Of a stretch of 64,000 bases of DNA, positions 23,841 to 31,870 are shown one piece after another. Each line of letters opens with the position of its first letter. Position 1 is the first letter of the stretch. The DNA is taken from the IMG/VR virus record IMGVR_UViG_3300011271_000003, positions 1 through 64,000 of that record, one strand, 5' to 3'. This stretch comes from a virus. The notes beneath the pieces are model-generated. The model ran no database searches. It saw only the letters and a list, made by a program, of their open reading frames with translations, and was not told where the DNA came from. Position numbers and translations under genes: made by a program.

Positions 23841-24296
23841 TCACCTCCCTGGCCGCGCTACATGGATCGGCTCGTCTAGCGACTTCACGGTTGCTGCGTT
23901 GACTGCCGTCTCATGCACGGTGACGCGTACTGGTAGCTCGAACTCGTTCTCAGCCCAGGCGCAGATCCACCTAGCGATATTTTCTGTCGTGGGGTCATCC
24001 GGTACGCAGGTCAGGCCTGGCAGGTGGTCGTCCTGCTCCTCGATCCCCATAAAGCAGGTCCAGGGGTCGTCCTTGTTCAGCAGGAGGTGGTGGTCGTAGG
24101 TTGAGTTAAGGTAGTGTCGGAACGCTGCCTTCGCAGCCCCGAACTCGATACCGCCCAGGATTCCTTCCTCGTCGATCTCCCCGTAGATTGTGAGCTCAAC
24201 CCACATAGAGTGCCCATGTATGTTCTTGCACTTACCAGCCGTCATAGTTAGTCTATGCGCGACTTCTATGTTGTGCCGAATTGTTATGCTAGGCAT
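23841..24296 (-). CDS. queD: 6-carboxytetrahydropterin synthase
   Basis: 151 residues. VAHRL, the catalytic Cys in GKCKNIHGHSM with two zinc histidines, the YDHHLLLN segment and the closing VTVHETAVNAA are those of the PTPS/QueD family. It converts dihydroneopterin triphosphate to carboxy-tetrahydropterin. The stop TGA forms part of the queE ribosome site. Confidence 0.95.
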   Translation of the reverse strand: MPSITIRHNIEVAHRLTMTAGKCKNIHGHSMWVELTIYGEIDEEGILGGIEFGAAKAAFRHYLNSTYDHHLLLNKDDPWTCFMGIEEQDDHLPGLTCVPDDPTTENIARWICAWAENEFELPVRVTVHETAVNAATVKSLDEPIHVARPGR

Positions 24297-24789
24297 CCGT
24301 CCTCCCTTGGGTCTTGCGCTTGATCTCCTCTAGAATCGGGATTGGCCTTCGTTCGTGGCCGTGTGGGACAAAACCTGAATCGTGCAGGACATACTCTGGT
24401 GGTTTTCCTTCTAGGAGGTTGCAGAACTCGTCCGCCCACATCTGCGATGCCATCTGATGCTCTGCCGTGACGAGGTTCTTATCGCGCGTGAGAGCGACTG
24501 TTTGCAAGATTGCACCTGCACGCTTGAGAAGGTCTCGGGACCTGACTAGCGGAAAGAACGAGACCTTCTTGCCTCTTGCAACGTTGCGTATTGCTGGGAC
24601 TGAACAACAGATGGCTGCTATTGCAAGATCAGCCGCGTTGGCGTTGTCGAAGACAGTCTGTACTCGCCTGTAGTTCCAGTAGTTCTCGGTGTCCGCCATG
24701 TTGCCGGACACAATCATGACTCCCTGGTACCTCGCCATGTCGTAGGGATCTATGTCGTCTACAAGTAGAGTGATTTTGTTCGGCTGCAT
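24289..24789 (-). CDS. Unknown protein at the head of the queD-queE-folE run (166 aa)
   Basis: Not recognised. Opens with a Rossmann-like strand (ITLLVDDIDPYD) and continues with helices and a Cys pair (AAICCSVPAI). Overlaps queD by 8 bases. Being first in this sub-operon, it could be a regulator or an extra pathway enzyme; nothing in the sequence decides. Confidence 0.65.
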   Translation of the reverse strand: MQPNKITLLVDDIDPYDMARYQGVMIVSGNMADTENYWNYRRVQTVFDNANAADLAIAAICCSVPAIRNVARGKKVSFFPLVRSRDLLKRAGAILQTVALTRDKNLVTAEHQMASQMWADEFCNLLEGKPPEYVLHDSGFVPHGHERRPIPILEEIKRKTQGRTDA

Positions 24790-24931
24790 AGTGATCTCGT
24801 CCTGGATAATGTAGTCCGTAGAGACGAGGTCAAACGTGTGGCCACGATTCTGGATGACACCAAGGGCCGTCCAGAGTTCATGTCCACTAAATTATAGCGA
24901 CGGGCGCATATAACTAGAACGCGTGTCACTA
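24790..24931 (-). promoter_or_regulatory. Non-coding gap, possible minus-strand promoter
   Basis: 142 bp without a gene. A TATAAT on the minus strand at 24891-24896 is a candidate -10 for the 24289-24789 gene, but the hexamer 17 bases upstream (TTCTAG) is a poor -35. No inverted repeat of note. Confidence 0.35.
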
Positions 24932-25426
24932 CTAAACCACCGCCCTTCGGTTAATACCTTTTCTGCTCCGGAGCTCAGGTGGTGTCTCCCAAATGTTGAC
25001 GGCCTGAGTTACGGGGCGTGCATGAATTAGACAGAGCTTCTTGTGACACGAATGTGCCAGAACTAGTCCTTCAGGTACTGGTCCGTTATGTGCCACCCAC
25101 CAAAGTACATGAACAGGCTGGCTATTGTAGAGCCCATAGCCTTTCTTATGTACAGCGCCAGTCCACATTCTGCAGCCAGCCTTGTCTATGCGTGAATCAG
25201 CCATAAGGATGGCTATCATTGCTGGACCGTTTTCTAGTGCTAGGCGCGCTGTCTTTTGCTGCGAACTTCTTGCGTTTCCTGACATACAACTTCTACACCA
25301 GGAGTGTCGACCGTCTCTGCGGCCGCTTCCTCGTGGGAAGTCCTTGAACTTCTTCATCTCTCCGCATTTGGTGCATGCGGTTTGTATACCTGACGCAACA
25401 TCTTCTAGGTATACATCGCGAGTCAT
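24932..25426 (-). CDS. HNH endonuclease with N-terminal zinc ribbon
   Basis: 164 residues. CTKCGEMKKFKDFPRG and CRSC form a zinc ribbon; residues 88-160 (CRMWTGAVHKKGYGLY, VLAHSCHKKLCL) are an HNH core of the cargo type common in phages. Starts in a TAATG overlap with the gene upstream. Free-standing homing gene lying in the deazaguanine operon. Confidence 0.75.
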   Translation of the reverse strand: MTRDVYLEDVASGIQTACTKCGEMKKFKDFPRGSGRRDGRHSWCRSCMSGNARSSQQKTARLALENGPAMIAILMADSRIDKAGCRMWTGAVHKKGYGLYNSQPVHVLWWVAHNGPVPEGLVLAHSCHKKLCLIHARPVTQAVNIWETPPELRSRKGINRRAVV

Positions 25427-25845
25427 TACTTCGTGACCTGGTTCTTTTCTACGCCGAAGCGATCTATTACTTCGGCGGCGTCGATTACAGGTGCATCAGT
25501 GATGTTCACTGGTGCCTTACCTACAATGTCGCCACTGTGTGGCACTTTGGCGATGTTGTTGTATAGCGGGTTCGGCAGCCCCGTCTCCTCGTCTACGTCC
25601 GTTCTGGCTGCGTATATCTCGCCCTGCCTGTTGAAGATCCGAATTGGTAGATTGTGACTTCTGATGTACGCTCCGAGGCAGGAATTAAGACTTTGCAGTC
25701 CCTGCTGGATACCTGTGCGGTCTAGCTGTGCGACTACGAGTCCTGTTTCCAGGAAGGTCTTCAGAAGAGGATAGCTTACACGGCCTCTGTGTGATTCGCG
25801 AAAGTTGGGAATCTCATCTGGGGCGACTGCCTTCCACTTCATGGC
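25426..25845 (-). CDS. Unknown protein behind a strong promoter (139 aa)
   Basis: Not recognised. Start at ATG 25845 with GAGAGAGGA upstream. The core (SYPLLKTFLETGLVVAQLD, SCLGAYIRSHNLPIRIF) looks like a compact alpha/beta DNA-binding-type fold, and the C-terminal 40 residues are polar. It is the first gene after a consensus-like promoter at 25883-25911. Confidence 0.65.
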   Translation of the reverse strand, partial: AMKWKAVAPDEIPNFRESHRGRVSYPLLKTFLETGLVVAQLDRTGIQQGLQSLNSCLGAYIRSHNLPIRIFNRQGEIYAARTDVDEETGLPNPLYNNIAKVPHSGDIVGKAPVNITDAPVIDAAEVIDRFGVEKNQVTK

Positions 25846-25882
25846 GAGTCCTCTCTCTCTTGTGGTTTGTTGTTCACCTCTT

Positions 25883-25911
25883 ATTGTATAATTGGTGAAG
25901 ATGAAATTCAA
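25883..25911 (-). promoter_or_regulatory. Sigma70-type promoter
   Basis: On the minus strand TTGAAT (25906-25911), 17 bases, TACAAT (25883-25888). Lies 38 bases before the ATG of the 139-aa gene in an AT-rich gap. Probably drives the modification operon leftwards. Confidence 0.75.
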
Positions 25912-25971
25912 GTGTTTAAACACGGCAAAGTTTTAACCACTTAAAGATTCCTGTCTAGGGATGATGGCTGG

Positions 25972-26196
25972 CTACTGCCGCTCTACGCTGCCTGTGCTCC
26001 AGATGTGCTGCTCCATGTACAGGTCGAATCGATCAGCTAGGACGTAAAACTCGTTTCTGGTAAGTACGATACTTTGACAGCGAAGCTTCTCGTCAGGTTC
26101 GTCCTCGCGGACGACGCTAGCTTCTACTTCGATCCAGTCTGTACCTGCTTCGTCGAGAGTGCACGCTTCCAACGTCACTCTCGACTTAGGCCTCAC
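25972..26196 (-). CDS. Hypothetical protein (74 aa)
   Basis: Not recognised. GTG start overlapping the queC end by 11 bases. Beta strands then a helix (IVLTRNEFYVLADRFDLYME). Confidence 0.6.
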   Translation of the reverse strand: MRPKSRVTLEACTLDEAGTDWIEVEASVVREDEPDEKLRCQSIVLTRNEFYVLADRFDLYMEQHIWSTGSVERQ

Positions 26197-27943
26197 GCTG
26201 AGGTCCCTCAGCTACTGCTTCCTTCCAGAACTCCGTGTCTGCATACTGTGTCTTGTCCCAGTTTTTAGGCGCCTTGGTTACGCTAGCGATCGCCTCTAGT
26301 CTCTCGACACAGGTTCCGCACCTGCCACAGTGAATTTCGTTGCCTCTGTAACAACTCCAGGTCAGCTCGAGAGGTACGCCCCGGCGGTACGCCTCGGCAG
26401 CTATGTCGTCTTTGGAGAGGTGGATGAAGGGGACGAGGATTTCGAAGTTAGGCCGAATGAATCCCTCGTTGCCCCACTGCAGCGTCTCTAGCACTGAGTG
26501 CATGAAGATAGGTCTGCAGTCTGGATACTGATAGTGGTCGCCGGCGTGCATACCGGCTGCGACATAACGGTACTTCGCGTTGACTGCAACAGCTGCAGCG
26601 ATCGAGAACATCATCATGTTCCGGTTAGGTACTACGGTAATGGCCATGTTGTCGGCACTGTTATGCGACAAGTAGCCGTCTGCGATGAGAGTACTTGTGC
26701 TGGTCCCTAGTGCTACGACAGCGCGGTTGCCTACAGGTTCGACGGATACCACTCTGACTGGACGAGTGCGCGAGCCTGCTATCCATCGTCCCTCCCAGAG
26801 ACGACGGGCGCTCTGCCTGAAACGTGTTGGCTGGAACATTCCAACGAACCGCAGAGCCGTCTGCTCACCTTCTAGGCGGAATCGGAGACACTCTGTTTTT
26901 GTCTCCTTTGTGTTCTTGAAGCCCTCGCTTGGTTGGAATCCGAACTTCTTGAGTGCAACCTTGACGCGCTCAAGAGTCTCTCCAGGATTCTGCGAGAATT
27001 GGAAGTTCGTGTCATGCAGGGTGGCTTCGCCATCCATGAAGCCTGCAAGGTATCCGGCGTCACTATCAGTTTGTACTTCCCAAGGGTTCAGGTAGAGCGA
27101 AAGCGTGTCACCGGGCATGAGTCCTAGAGAGTGTCCACTAGGACCTGAGGTAACCGTTGGGTCGTACGTTTTGCGCCACCTACGCCCTGTAGCCAGACCA
27201 CCGCCGCTACGTCCTCTTCTAGCTACCCAAAGGTGGTCGTAGCTAGCTACGACCTCTTGTCCCGTCTCTAGTACTATGCGAGCACAGGGCAGAACCTTAA
27301 CGCTGGTTGCCGTTACTGTCGATTCCTGCAGCTTCGAAGCTGGTTTGCCCTGTTGTCCTGAGCGTAGCTCTTCATCGAAGCCTACGACCTTGTCTCCTAC
27401 TGCTAGGTCTTCGATATTGCGCCACACAAGGTCAGTGCATAGTACCTTCGTGCCTGGTGCTAGACAGTAGTGACCTTCCGGAACTTCAATTCGGGAATGC
27501 ACCGTAGCAGTGTTGCGGTCCAACACCGTAGGCTGCGGAGGCGAGGTGAGAGCGGAGTTGCTGATCAGATCGGTAATACTGGACAGGTCGATCCGCGACC
27601 ACCGGAGCCCCAAGCGTTCCGCGGTCCACAGGGCGTATTGGAGCTCCTTCAGGTGCCTCTGGCCGTAGTCGAACGAAAGGAGGTGCGGGCGCTTTCCGAG
27701 ATGTACGAGGTGGTAGGCCGTGGTAATGCTGTCCAGTCCGCCTGAGACAATGGCGACACCATCGCTCTTGTCGTTCTCCCAATCAGGCTCGTACCTAGAA
27801 ACAAGCTCTGTTCCCATTCTTTCTCCTTTGTAGTACCAGTTGTATGGTGACTCGTCTAGGCCTGCCTCAGGGCTCTCTAGCCGCCCAAGTGGCATGAGCG
27901 GTGTCGGCTTTACGTAGGTTCCTGGAATCGATTGGGGTCTCAT
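26186..27943 (-). CDS. queC: 7-cyano-7-deazaguanine (preQ0) synthase with intein
   Basis: 585-residue precursor, 316 after splicing; ATG 27943 follows GGAGGAGGAG. The PP-loop SGGLDS and VVPNRN, and the zinc cysteines in SCYRGNEIHCGRCGTCVER, define QueC, which converts CDG to preQ0 with ATP and ammonia. The first ~70 residues are an extension not found in typical QueC. The intein splits VPEGHY/SADNM just before the VVPNRN block. No QueF, ArcS or amidotransferase partner is seen, so preQ0 is the likely end product. Confidence 0.95.
   Translation of the reverse strand: MRPQSIPGTYVKPTPLMPLGRLESPEAGLDESPYNWYYKGERMGTELVSRYEPDWENDKSDGVAIVSGGLDSITTAYHLVHLGKRPHLLSFDYGQRHLKELQYALWTAERLGLRWSRIDLSSITDLISNSALTSPPQPTVLDRNTATVHSRIEVPEGHYCLAPGTKVLCTDLVWRNIEDLAVGDKVVGFDEELRSGQQGKPASKLQESTVTATSVKVLPCARIVLETGQEVVASYDHLWVARRGRSGGGLATGRRWRKTYDPTVTSGPSGHSLGLMPGDTLSLYLNPWEVQTDSDAGYLAGFMDGEATLHDTNFQFSQNPGETLERVKVALKKFGFQPSEGFKNTKETKTECLRFRLEGEQTALRFVGMFQPTRFRQSARRLWEGRWIAGSRTRPVRVVSVEPVGNRAVVALGTSTSTLIADGYLSHNSADNMAITVVPNRNMMMFSIAAAVAVNAKYRYVAAGMHAGDHYQYPDCRPIFMHSVLETLQWGNEGFIRPNFEILVPFIHLSKDDIAAEAYRRGVPLELTWSCYRGNEIHCGRCGTCVERLEAIASVTKAPKNWDKTQYADTEFWKEAVAEGPQREA
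26660..27466 (-). mobile_element. Intein in queC, LAGLIDADG type (269 aa)
   Basis: Begins CLAPGTKVL, has SYDHLWVARRG, one LAGLIDADG-like motif (GYLAGFMDGEATL), and ends YLSHN before Ser+1. All splicing residues are present. Block-by-block similarity to the polymerase intein indicates a recent common ancestor, and both sit after an EG(D/H)Y sequence. Confidence 0.93.
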
Positions 27944-28185
27944 GGTAGGTCTCCTCCTCCGTGATAGGCATCCGGCCCTTCCCACCAGGGCCTAGGACCG
28001 TCGTTGCCATAGCGACGGTACATGTAGTCACACATCCAGGCAATGCTGTCTACGACAGGCACTCCTGGTGCTGGGCCGCTAGGGTCCACGTGCGTGCCGT
28101 AATAGCGGCTGAAGCTGCGCTTGACCGCCAGAATATCTGCTAGAGGATCTGCGTCAGGCCTGTCCCATGGGAGATGCTCAGGCAT
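27940..28185 (-). CDS. Hypothetical protein (81 aa)
   Basis: Not recognised. Pro/Asp-rich start (MPEHLPWDRPDADPLADIL), a helical middle and a Gly/Trp-rich end. TAATG overlap with the primase gene and ATGA with queC. Confidence 0.6.
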   Translation of the reverse strand: MPEHLPWDRPDADPLADILAVKRSFSRYYGTHVDPSGPAPGVPVVDSIAWMCDYMYRRYGNDGPRPWWEGPDAYHGGGDLP

Positions 28186-30362
28186 TACTGCTTCGCTACC
28201 TTTTCTGGCTGTGATAGTAGTGATTGGTAGATTTGCTGTCTACCGTGCTGTGTTACGTGTACTTGTCCGCGCTCCTCTAGTGTTCTGCCTATGAGAGTCA
28301 TTTCATGTGAGTTTAGATGGTACCGCTGCATGATGGCGGAGCGTGCCATGTGATCCGCTTTGTGAATGGCGCCAGCGATCAATTCGATCTTGTGCTCCAT
28401 CGGACCCTTACCGATGTTGACGACTATGTCTTGCGCGTGCCTCTTCCAGGTCTCACCGTAGTAGGTCGCCCTTATAATGTCCTCTTCTGTTACAACGAGC
28501 TGTCCTTCATTCCTAGTTCGGGCAGCTGCCATCAGCACCGCTGCCTTCAACATACTGAAGCCAAGCCTGGCGTACAGAGGAGTTAGGATGTCTCGGAAGT
28601 CTCCGGCGTCCATTCCCGTCTGCATCATTGTCTGATCGACTCGGTTGAACCTAGCCCAGGCTGCGTCTGTCAAAGATGCCTCGACCACTTTGTCCTGTGT
28701 GCCGACAATCTTGTCGCCCACTAGAACAGGTACTTGAGCTTTATAGCAGGCGTATATGTCACTCAGTTCCTCCTTGATCGTGTCCCGTGCGCCCCAGTTG
28801 CGTTCTGTAGGCGGCCCTAGCGGCTTCACCTTGCTGGGATCCGTTGTGGCTGTTACAAAGATAAATCTCGGAAGGAACCCGGATGATACATGCTCGAAGG
28901 TAACAAGGCTCTGCATGCGCGACTTGATACCGCCTGCGAAGATTATAAGTCGCGGATCCTTAACTCGCACCTCTTCCTTCCTAAGTCTCCGAATAACTGT
29001 CCTGCTATCGTAGAGCTGTGTGAAGAACTCTGGCATGCCTGCCATGTAGTCCTTCTTTGTCATCTGTTCCATCAGGCCAGTAAACTCGTCTCGAAAGAAG
29101 ATAGACACTTTCCCAGGCCTAGTTGACAGAGCAGTTGTAAGCCCCTCTATGCTTCCGTCTGTAGCCATGAGCAACGTATCGTCAACTTCCGTTATTAGGT
29201 CTATCACCAGGTTCATCGCGGTCGTCTTCCGGCTAATCGTAGTATCAGCCAGAATCATCAACCAAAGGTTCGGAATTAGTACGCCGAAGGAGGTAGGCAA
29301 GACGATTGATCCTGACAACAGGCTCGACAGCGCAATGAAGGCTCCGGCCTGATGGTACTGGATTGCTGCATCCCCTAGGGTCTTTGCCCAGGCTATATAT
29401 CGTTCTACGAATCCGGGACTCCCCTCTATGTCCTTTCTTTCCTGATCGGTAATCAGCTCTGGTTCTCCCTGAGAGGGCAGCTGACCTTGCTTCAGGTTCT
29501 GGGCGTGCATTGCGATAGCTCGGCAGACATCGCGCCAGAGTAGATCTGGTCTCTCCTGCCACTTGTTGCATTTGGCATCCCTCGCTACCTGGAAGATGTC
29601 GTTAGGTTCCATGCCCGCTTCCGCGCAAAGCATTTCCAACCTGAAGAGTCGCGTGCTTCTGTCACCTCCCTCGTCCGTCTGGTCGTGGAACAGCGTTTGT
29701 GCTGATCCGGAAATTTTAAAGCGGTACCGCTCGACGATCTTGATCCCATCTTCAATTATCAGGTCGGAAGGGAACGGAATTGCCAAATGCTCATAGCCCT
29801 CGGCCTGTGGATATTGTGCGAAGTCGGAGGGCCGGTATCGGACATCGTTCTCTTCTACGACTTTTACTTCAGGGGCAGATGGACCGTCACCATACTTGAA
29901 GTTCCGTGTCCCGGGGATGCGTAGCAGTTGAGTGAGGTCCCAGCCGGAGCGATCGGCCCCTTCTTCGGAATGGTAGTAAGCCACGCGTCGGGCGATACTT
30001 TCACCCTCTGTAGGGTCCCTAGCTTCGTCGAACGACCAAAAAGCCTGAAAGCGGTTAGGGCTCGTCTCGAGCGCGATGGTCGGTCGAACCAGTAGTACTC
30101 GAGGGTGACATGTATCCAAGTCTGCCCAGACACAGGTAGTTGCCACAACGTTAGTCTTAGTCCGCTGTGGTCCTGACAGCAGTTGAGGACAGAAGTAGAC
30201 GTTTCCGGTGTACTTGCTTCGCTCCACGAATTCATGCATGTCCTTCAGTTGGTCAGGGTATCTATAAAAGGTCTCCTTGAACACATCCTTCTTCTTGATC
30301 GCAATGCAGACGAATCCACGGTTTGTTCCGAAAATAACGTTGAAGAAGGTGGCAGCTCGCAT
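28185..30362 (-). CDS. Primase-helicase: RepB-type AEP primase fused to DUF3987-like ATPase
   Basis: 725 residues; GAGGAG precedes ATG 30362. Residues 75-165 (CVWADLDT, ETSPNRFQAFWSF, LLRIPGTRNFKY) are an archaeo-eukaryotic-type primase domain as in plasmid RepB. From about 320 the DUF3987 domain follows, with a P-loop variant ILADTTISRKTTAM, an acidic strand FFRDEF, and LPRFIF. Such fusions start and unwind at the replication fork in phages without DnaB/DnaG. It lies upstream of queC and downstream of recombination genes. Confidence 0.8.
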   Translation of the reverse strand: MRAATFFNVIFGTNRGFVCIAIKKKDVFKETFYRYPDQLKDMHEFVERSKYTGNVYFCPQLLSGPQRTKTNVVATTCVWADLDTCHPRVLLVRPTIALETSPNRFQAFWSFDEARDPTEGESIARRVAYYHSEEGADRSGWDLTQLLRIPGTRNFKYGDGPSAPEVKVVEENDVRYRPSDFAQYPQAEGYEHLAIPFPSDLIIEDGIKIVERYRFKISGSAQTLFHDQTDEGGDRSTRLFRLEMLCAEAGMEPNDIFQVARDAKCNKWQERPDLLWRDVCRAIAMHAQNLKQGQLPSQGEPELITDQERKDIEGSPGFVERYIAWAKTLGDAAIQYHQAGAFIALSSLLSGSIVLPTSFGVLIPNLWLMILADTTISRKTTAMNLVIDLITEVDDTLLMATDGSIEGLTTALSTRPGKVSIFFRDEFTGLMEQMTKKDYMAGMPEFFTQLYDSRTVIRRLRKEEVRVKDPRLIIFAGGIKSRMQSLVTFEHVSSGFLPRFIFVTATTDPSKVKPLGPPTERNWGARDTIKEELSDIYACYKAQVPVLVGDKIVGTQDKVVEASLTDAAWARFNRVDQTMMQTGMDAGDFRDILTPLYARLGFSMLKAAVLMAAARTRNEGQLVVTEEDIIRATYYGETWKRHAQDIVVNIGKGPMEHKIELIAGAIHKADHMARSAIMQRYHLNSHEMTLIGRTLEERGQVHVTQHGRQQIYQSLLSQPEKVAKQ

Positions 30363-30375
30363 AAGCCCTGCTCCT

Positions 30376-30606
30376 CTAGAAGATGGGCCGCCGTTCCACC
30401 CTGTGCCCGCCGTTCCGGTGCACTTGAGCTATGTACTCCCTTCTGTACCTGCGAGTAGTAATGGGATCGGTTACTGTTACCTCGGTCTCGGTGAATCTGT
30501 GTGTGAATGAACATCCGTTGATGCCGCACCGGATCTTAACGAATCCTTGGTTAGATTCTGAGGTTGTTGTTGTGCGTCCGGGCACTCTTTCCTCCGTTAT
30601 GTGCAT
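30376..30606 (-). CDS. Hypothetical protein with possible zinc site (76 aa)
   Basis: Not recognised. CGINGCSFTHRF suggests half of a C2H2-like site with a later His. TGATG overlap with the gene upstream. Confidence 0.55.
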   Translation of the reverse strand: MHITEERVPGRTTTTSESNQGFVKIRCGINGCSFTHRFTETEVTVTDPITTRRYRREYIAQVHRNGGHRVERRPIF

Positions 30607-31193
30607 CAGCGTGTCCGGTTATACTTGTTAAAGCTGATGAAGTCTTCCCAGTCGGCTGGCGTGGTTGCTGGCATGATGTGTGTAGACGGGTATCTCAGTC
30701 CTGCCTTGTTGTAGCCCCAGGCTGCTAGTGAGCTGCACACTACATGACCTGGTACTTGATTGCCCCATCTCTCCCGGTTAGGAAAGATATCTTCGATATG
30801 GAGAGCTGCTGCAGCGTCACTTGCAATGGCATCCCAGTCGTAGCGGGTGCCGACTGCTGCCGTCATTGCGGCACAGATAGTAGCTCGCTGTGCGTCAGTC
30901 TTTGGCTGACGGATGTTGTTGACTGTCCAGCGGCTGTCCAGGTACCTGCGCATGTCTATCTCACCAGTGCCGCCTGGTCGTCCTTCGATGCCCCAGAATA
31001 TTTCCTTGGTTGTACCTGGATCGGTGTAGTGATGTGCGATAATGACGTGGTTGTCTAGGCTAGGTTCGCCCTGTAGAATGGCGCCTATTCTAATTAGCTT
31101 GGATGCCCAGCCATTTGTCTGTACGACAAGTACGTCGCCTGGCCCTACTGCAGCTGTTGGTCGCCTATCGTACTGTCCTGGAACTCCTGACAT
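30606..31193 (-). CDS. NlpC/YiiX-like (permuted papain fold) cysteine peptidase or amidase
   Basis: 195 residues from ATG 31193 (AAAGGAAG upstream). GDVLVVQTNGWASKLIRIGA, the His of DNHVIIAHHY, a GTRYDWDAI segment, and the Cys of HVVCSSLAAWGY follow the order of permuted NlpC/P60 (YiiX) domains, in which His precedes Cys. No signal peptide. Targets could be a cell-wall peptide or a lipid-linked or protein amide; unusual in a replication module. Confidence 0.65.
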   Translation of the reverse strand: MSGVPGQYDRRPTAAVGPGDVLVVQTNGWASKLIRIGAILQGEPSLDNHVIIAHHYTDPGTTKEIFWGIEGRPGGTGEIDMRRYLDSRWTVNNIRQPKTDAQRATICAAMTAAVGTRYDWDAIASDAAAALHIEDIFPNRERWGNQVPGHVVCSSLAAWGYNKAGLRYPSTHIMPATTPADWEDFISFNKYNRTR

Positions 31194-31222
31194 GTAACTT
31201 CCTTTCGCTGATGCCTCATAGA

Positions 31223-31316
31223 CCCGGGCGGGCATATGGCTATCCGCCTAGGGGTGCGCTGCTTGAACCGGGTACCTCTACTTCAGGATCCGTAAGCTGC
31301 AGCGTGCCCGCCCGGG
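31223..31316. other. 12-bp perfect GC-rich inverted repeat with 70-base loop
   Basis: Arms 31223-31234 and 31305-31316 (CCCGGGCGGGCA and complement). It fills the 134-bp gap between two minus-strand genes. Could be an attenuator, a leader structure or a terminator. It does not fold as a tRNA. Confidence 0.7.
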
Positions 31317-31327
31317 AGTATCAGGTG

Positions 31328-31870
31328 TCAGGGAAGAACTGACGCAGCTGCCGCAGGCTTAGCGTCGACTCCGCTCGCCGTGGAGGTTCCTCCCTCATAC
31401 TTCATGAAGCTCATGAGCTCGATGCGCGGTTCGACGACTCCTTCGGAGTTCTTGTTCTTCTTGTTAAGCCGCCGAATGCCCCAGATGTCCTTGCCGATGT
31501 AGAACTCACGGGCGTCTGGGATAACGAGTGCGCCAGCCTGGACAGGGTAGTCCAGGGCCTTCAGGATCTGGCTGATTGTGTACAGCGCCGGCTCGAAGCA
31601 CATCGCGTTCGTCCAGTCCTTGTACGTTACGTACTTGCCGTCCTGGATGATGAACTCGAAGTTGATAAACGGCTTGCCTCGGTTCTCAGGCTTGGCGTTT
31701 TCCGAGGTGAACTTGATCTCCATGTCGGTGATCTTGAGGTGGAACTTACCCGCCGGAAGGTCTTCACGCGCCTTGGAGGCCGCTTCCTCCGCCGACATGT
31801 TCACTCTGATACCTTCGCCAGTGCCCATGGAGGAGGTACCTTGGAGACCAACTTCGTCGGGGGTGGTCAT
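31328..31870 (-). CDS. Putative ssDNA-binding protein (DUF669-like)
   Basis: 180 residues. A polar start, then GKFHLKITDMEIKFTSE, GKPFINFEFIIQDGKY and AREFYIGKDIWGIRRLN, beta strands as in DUF669-type phage proteins that partner recombinases. It lies between the Sak4-like ATPase and the primase. The role rests on family resemblance and position. Confidence 0.6.
   Translation of the reverse strand: MTTPDEVGLQGTSSMGTGEGIRVNMSAEEAASKAREDLPAGKFHLKITDMEIKFTSENAKPENRGKPFINFEFIIQDGKYVTYKDWTNAMCFEPALYTISQILKALDYPVQAGALVIPDAREFYIGKDIWGIRRLNKKNKNSEGVVEPRIELMSFMKYEGGTSTASGVDAKPAAAASVLP

Noticed and set aside
31223-31316. tRNA gene in the 31.2-kb gap (GGTTCAA present on the minus strand)
   Set aside because: The GGTTCAA is about 40 bases from the acceptor-like arm, so no T arm or cloverleaf forms.
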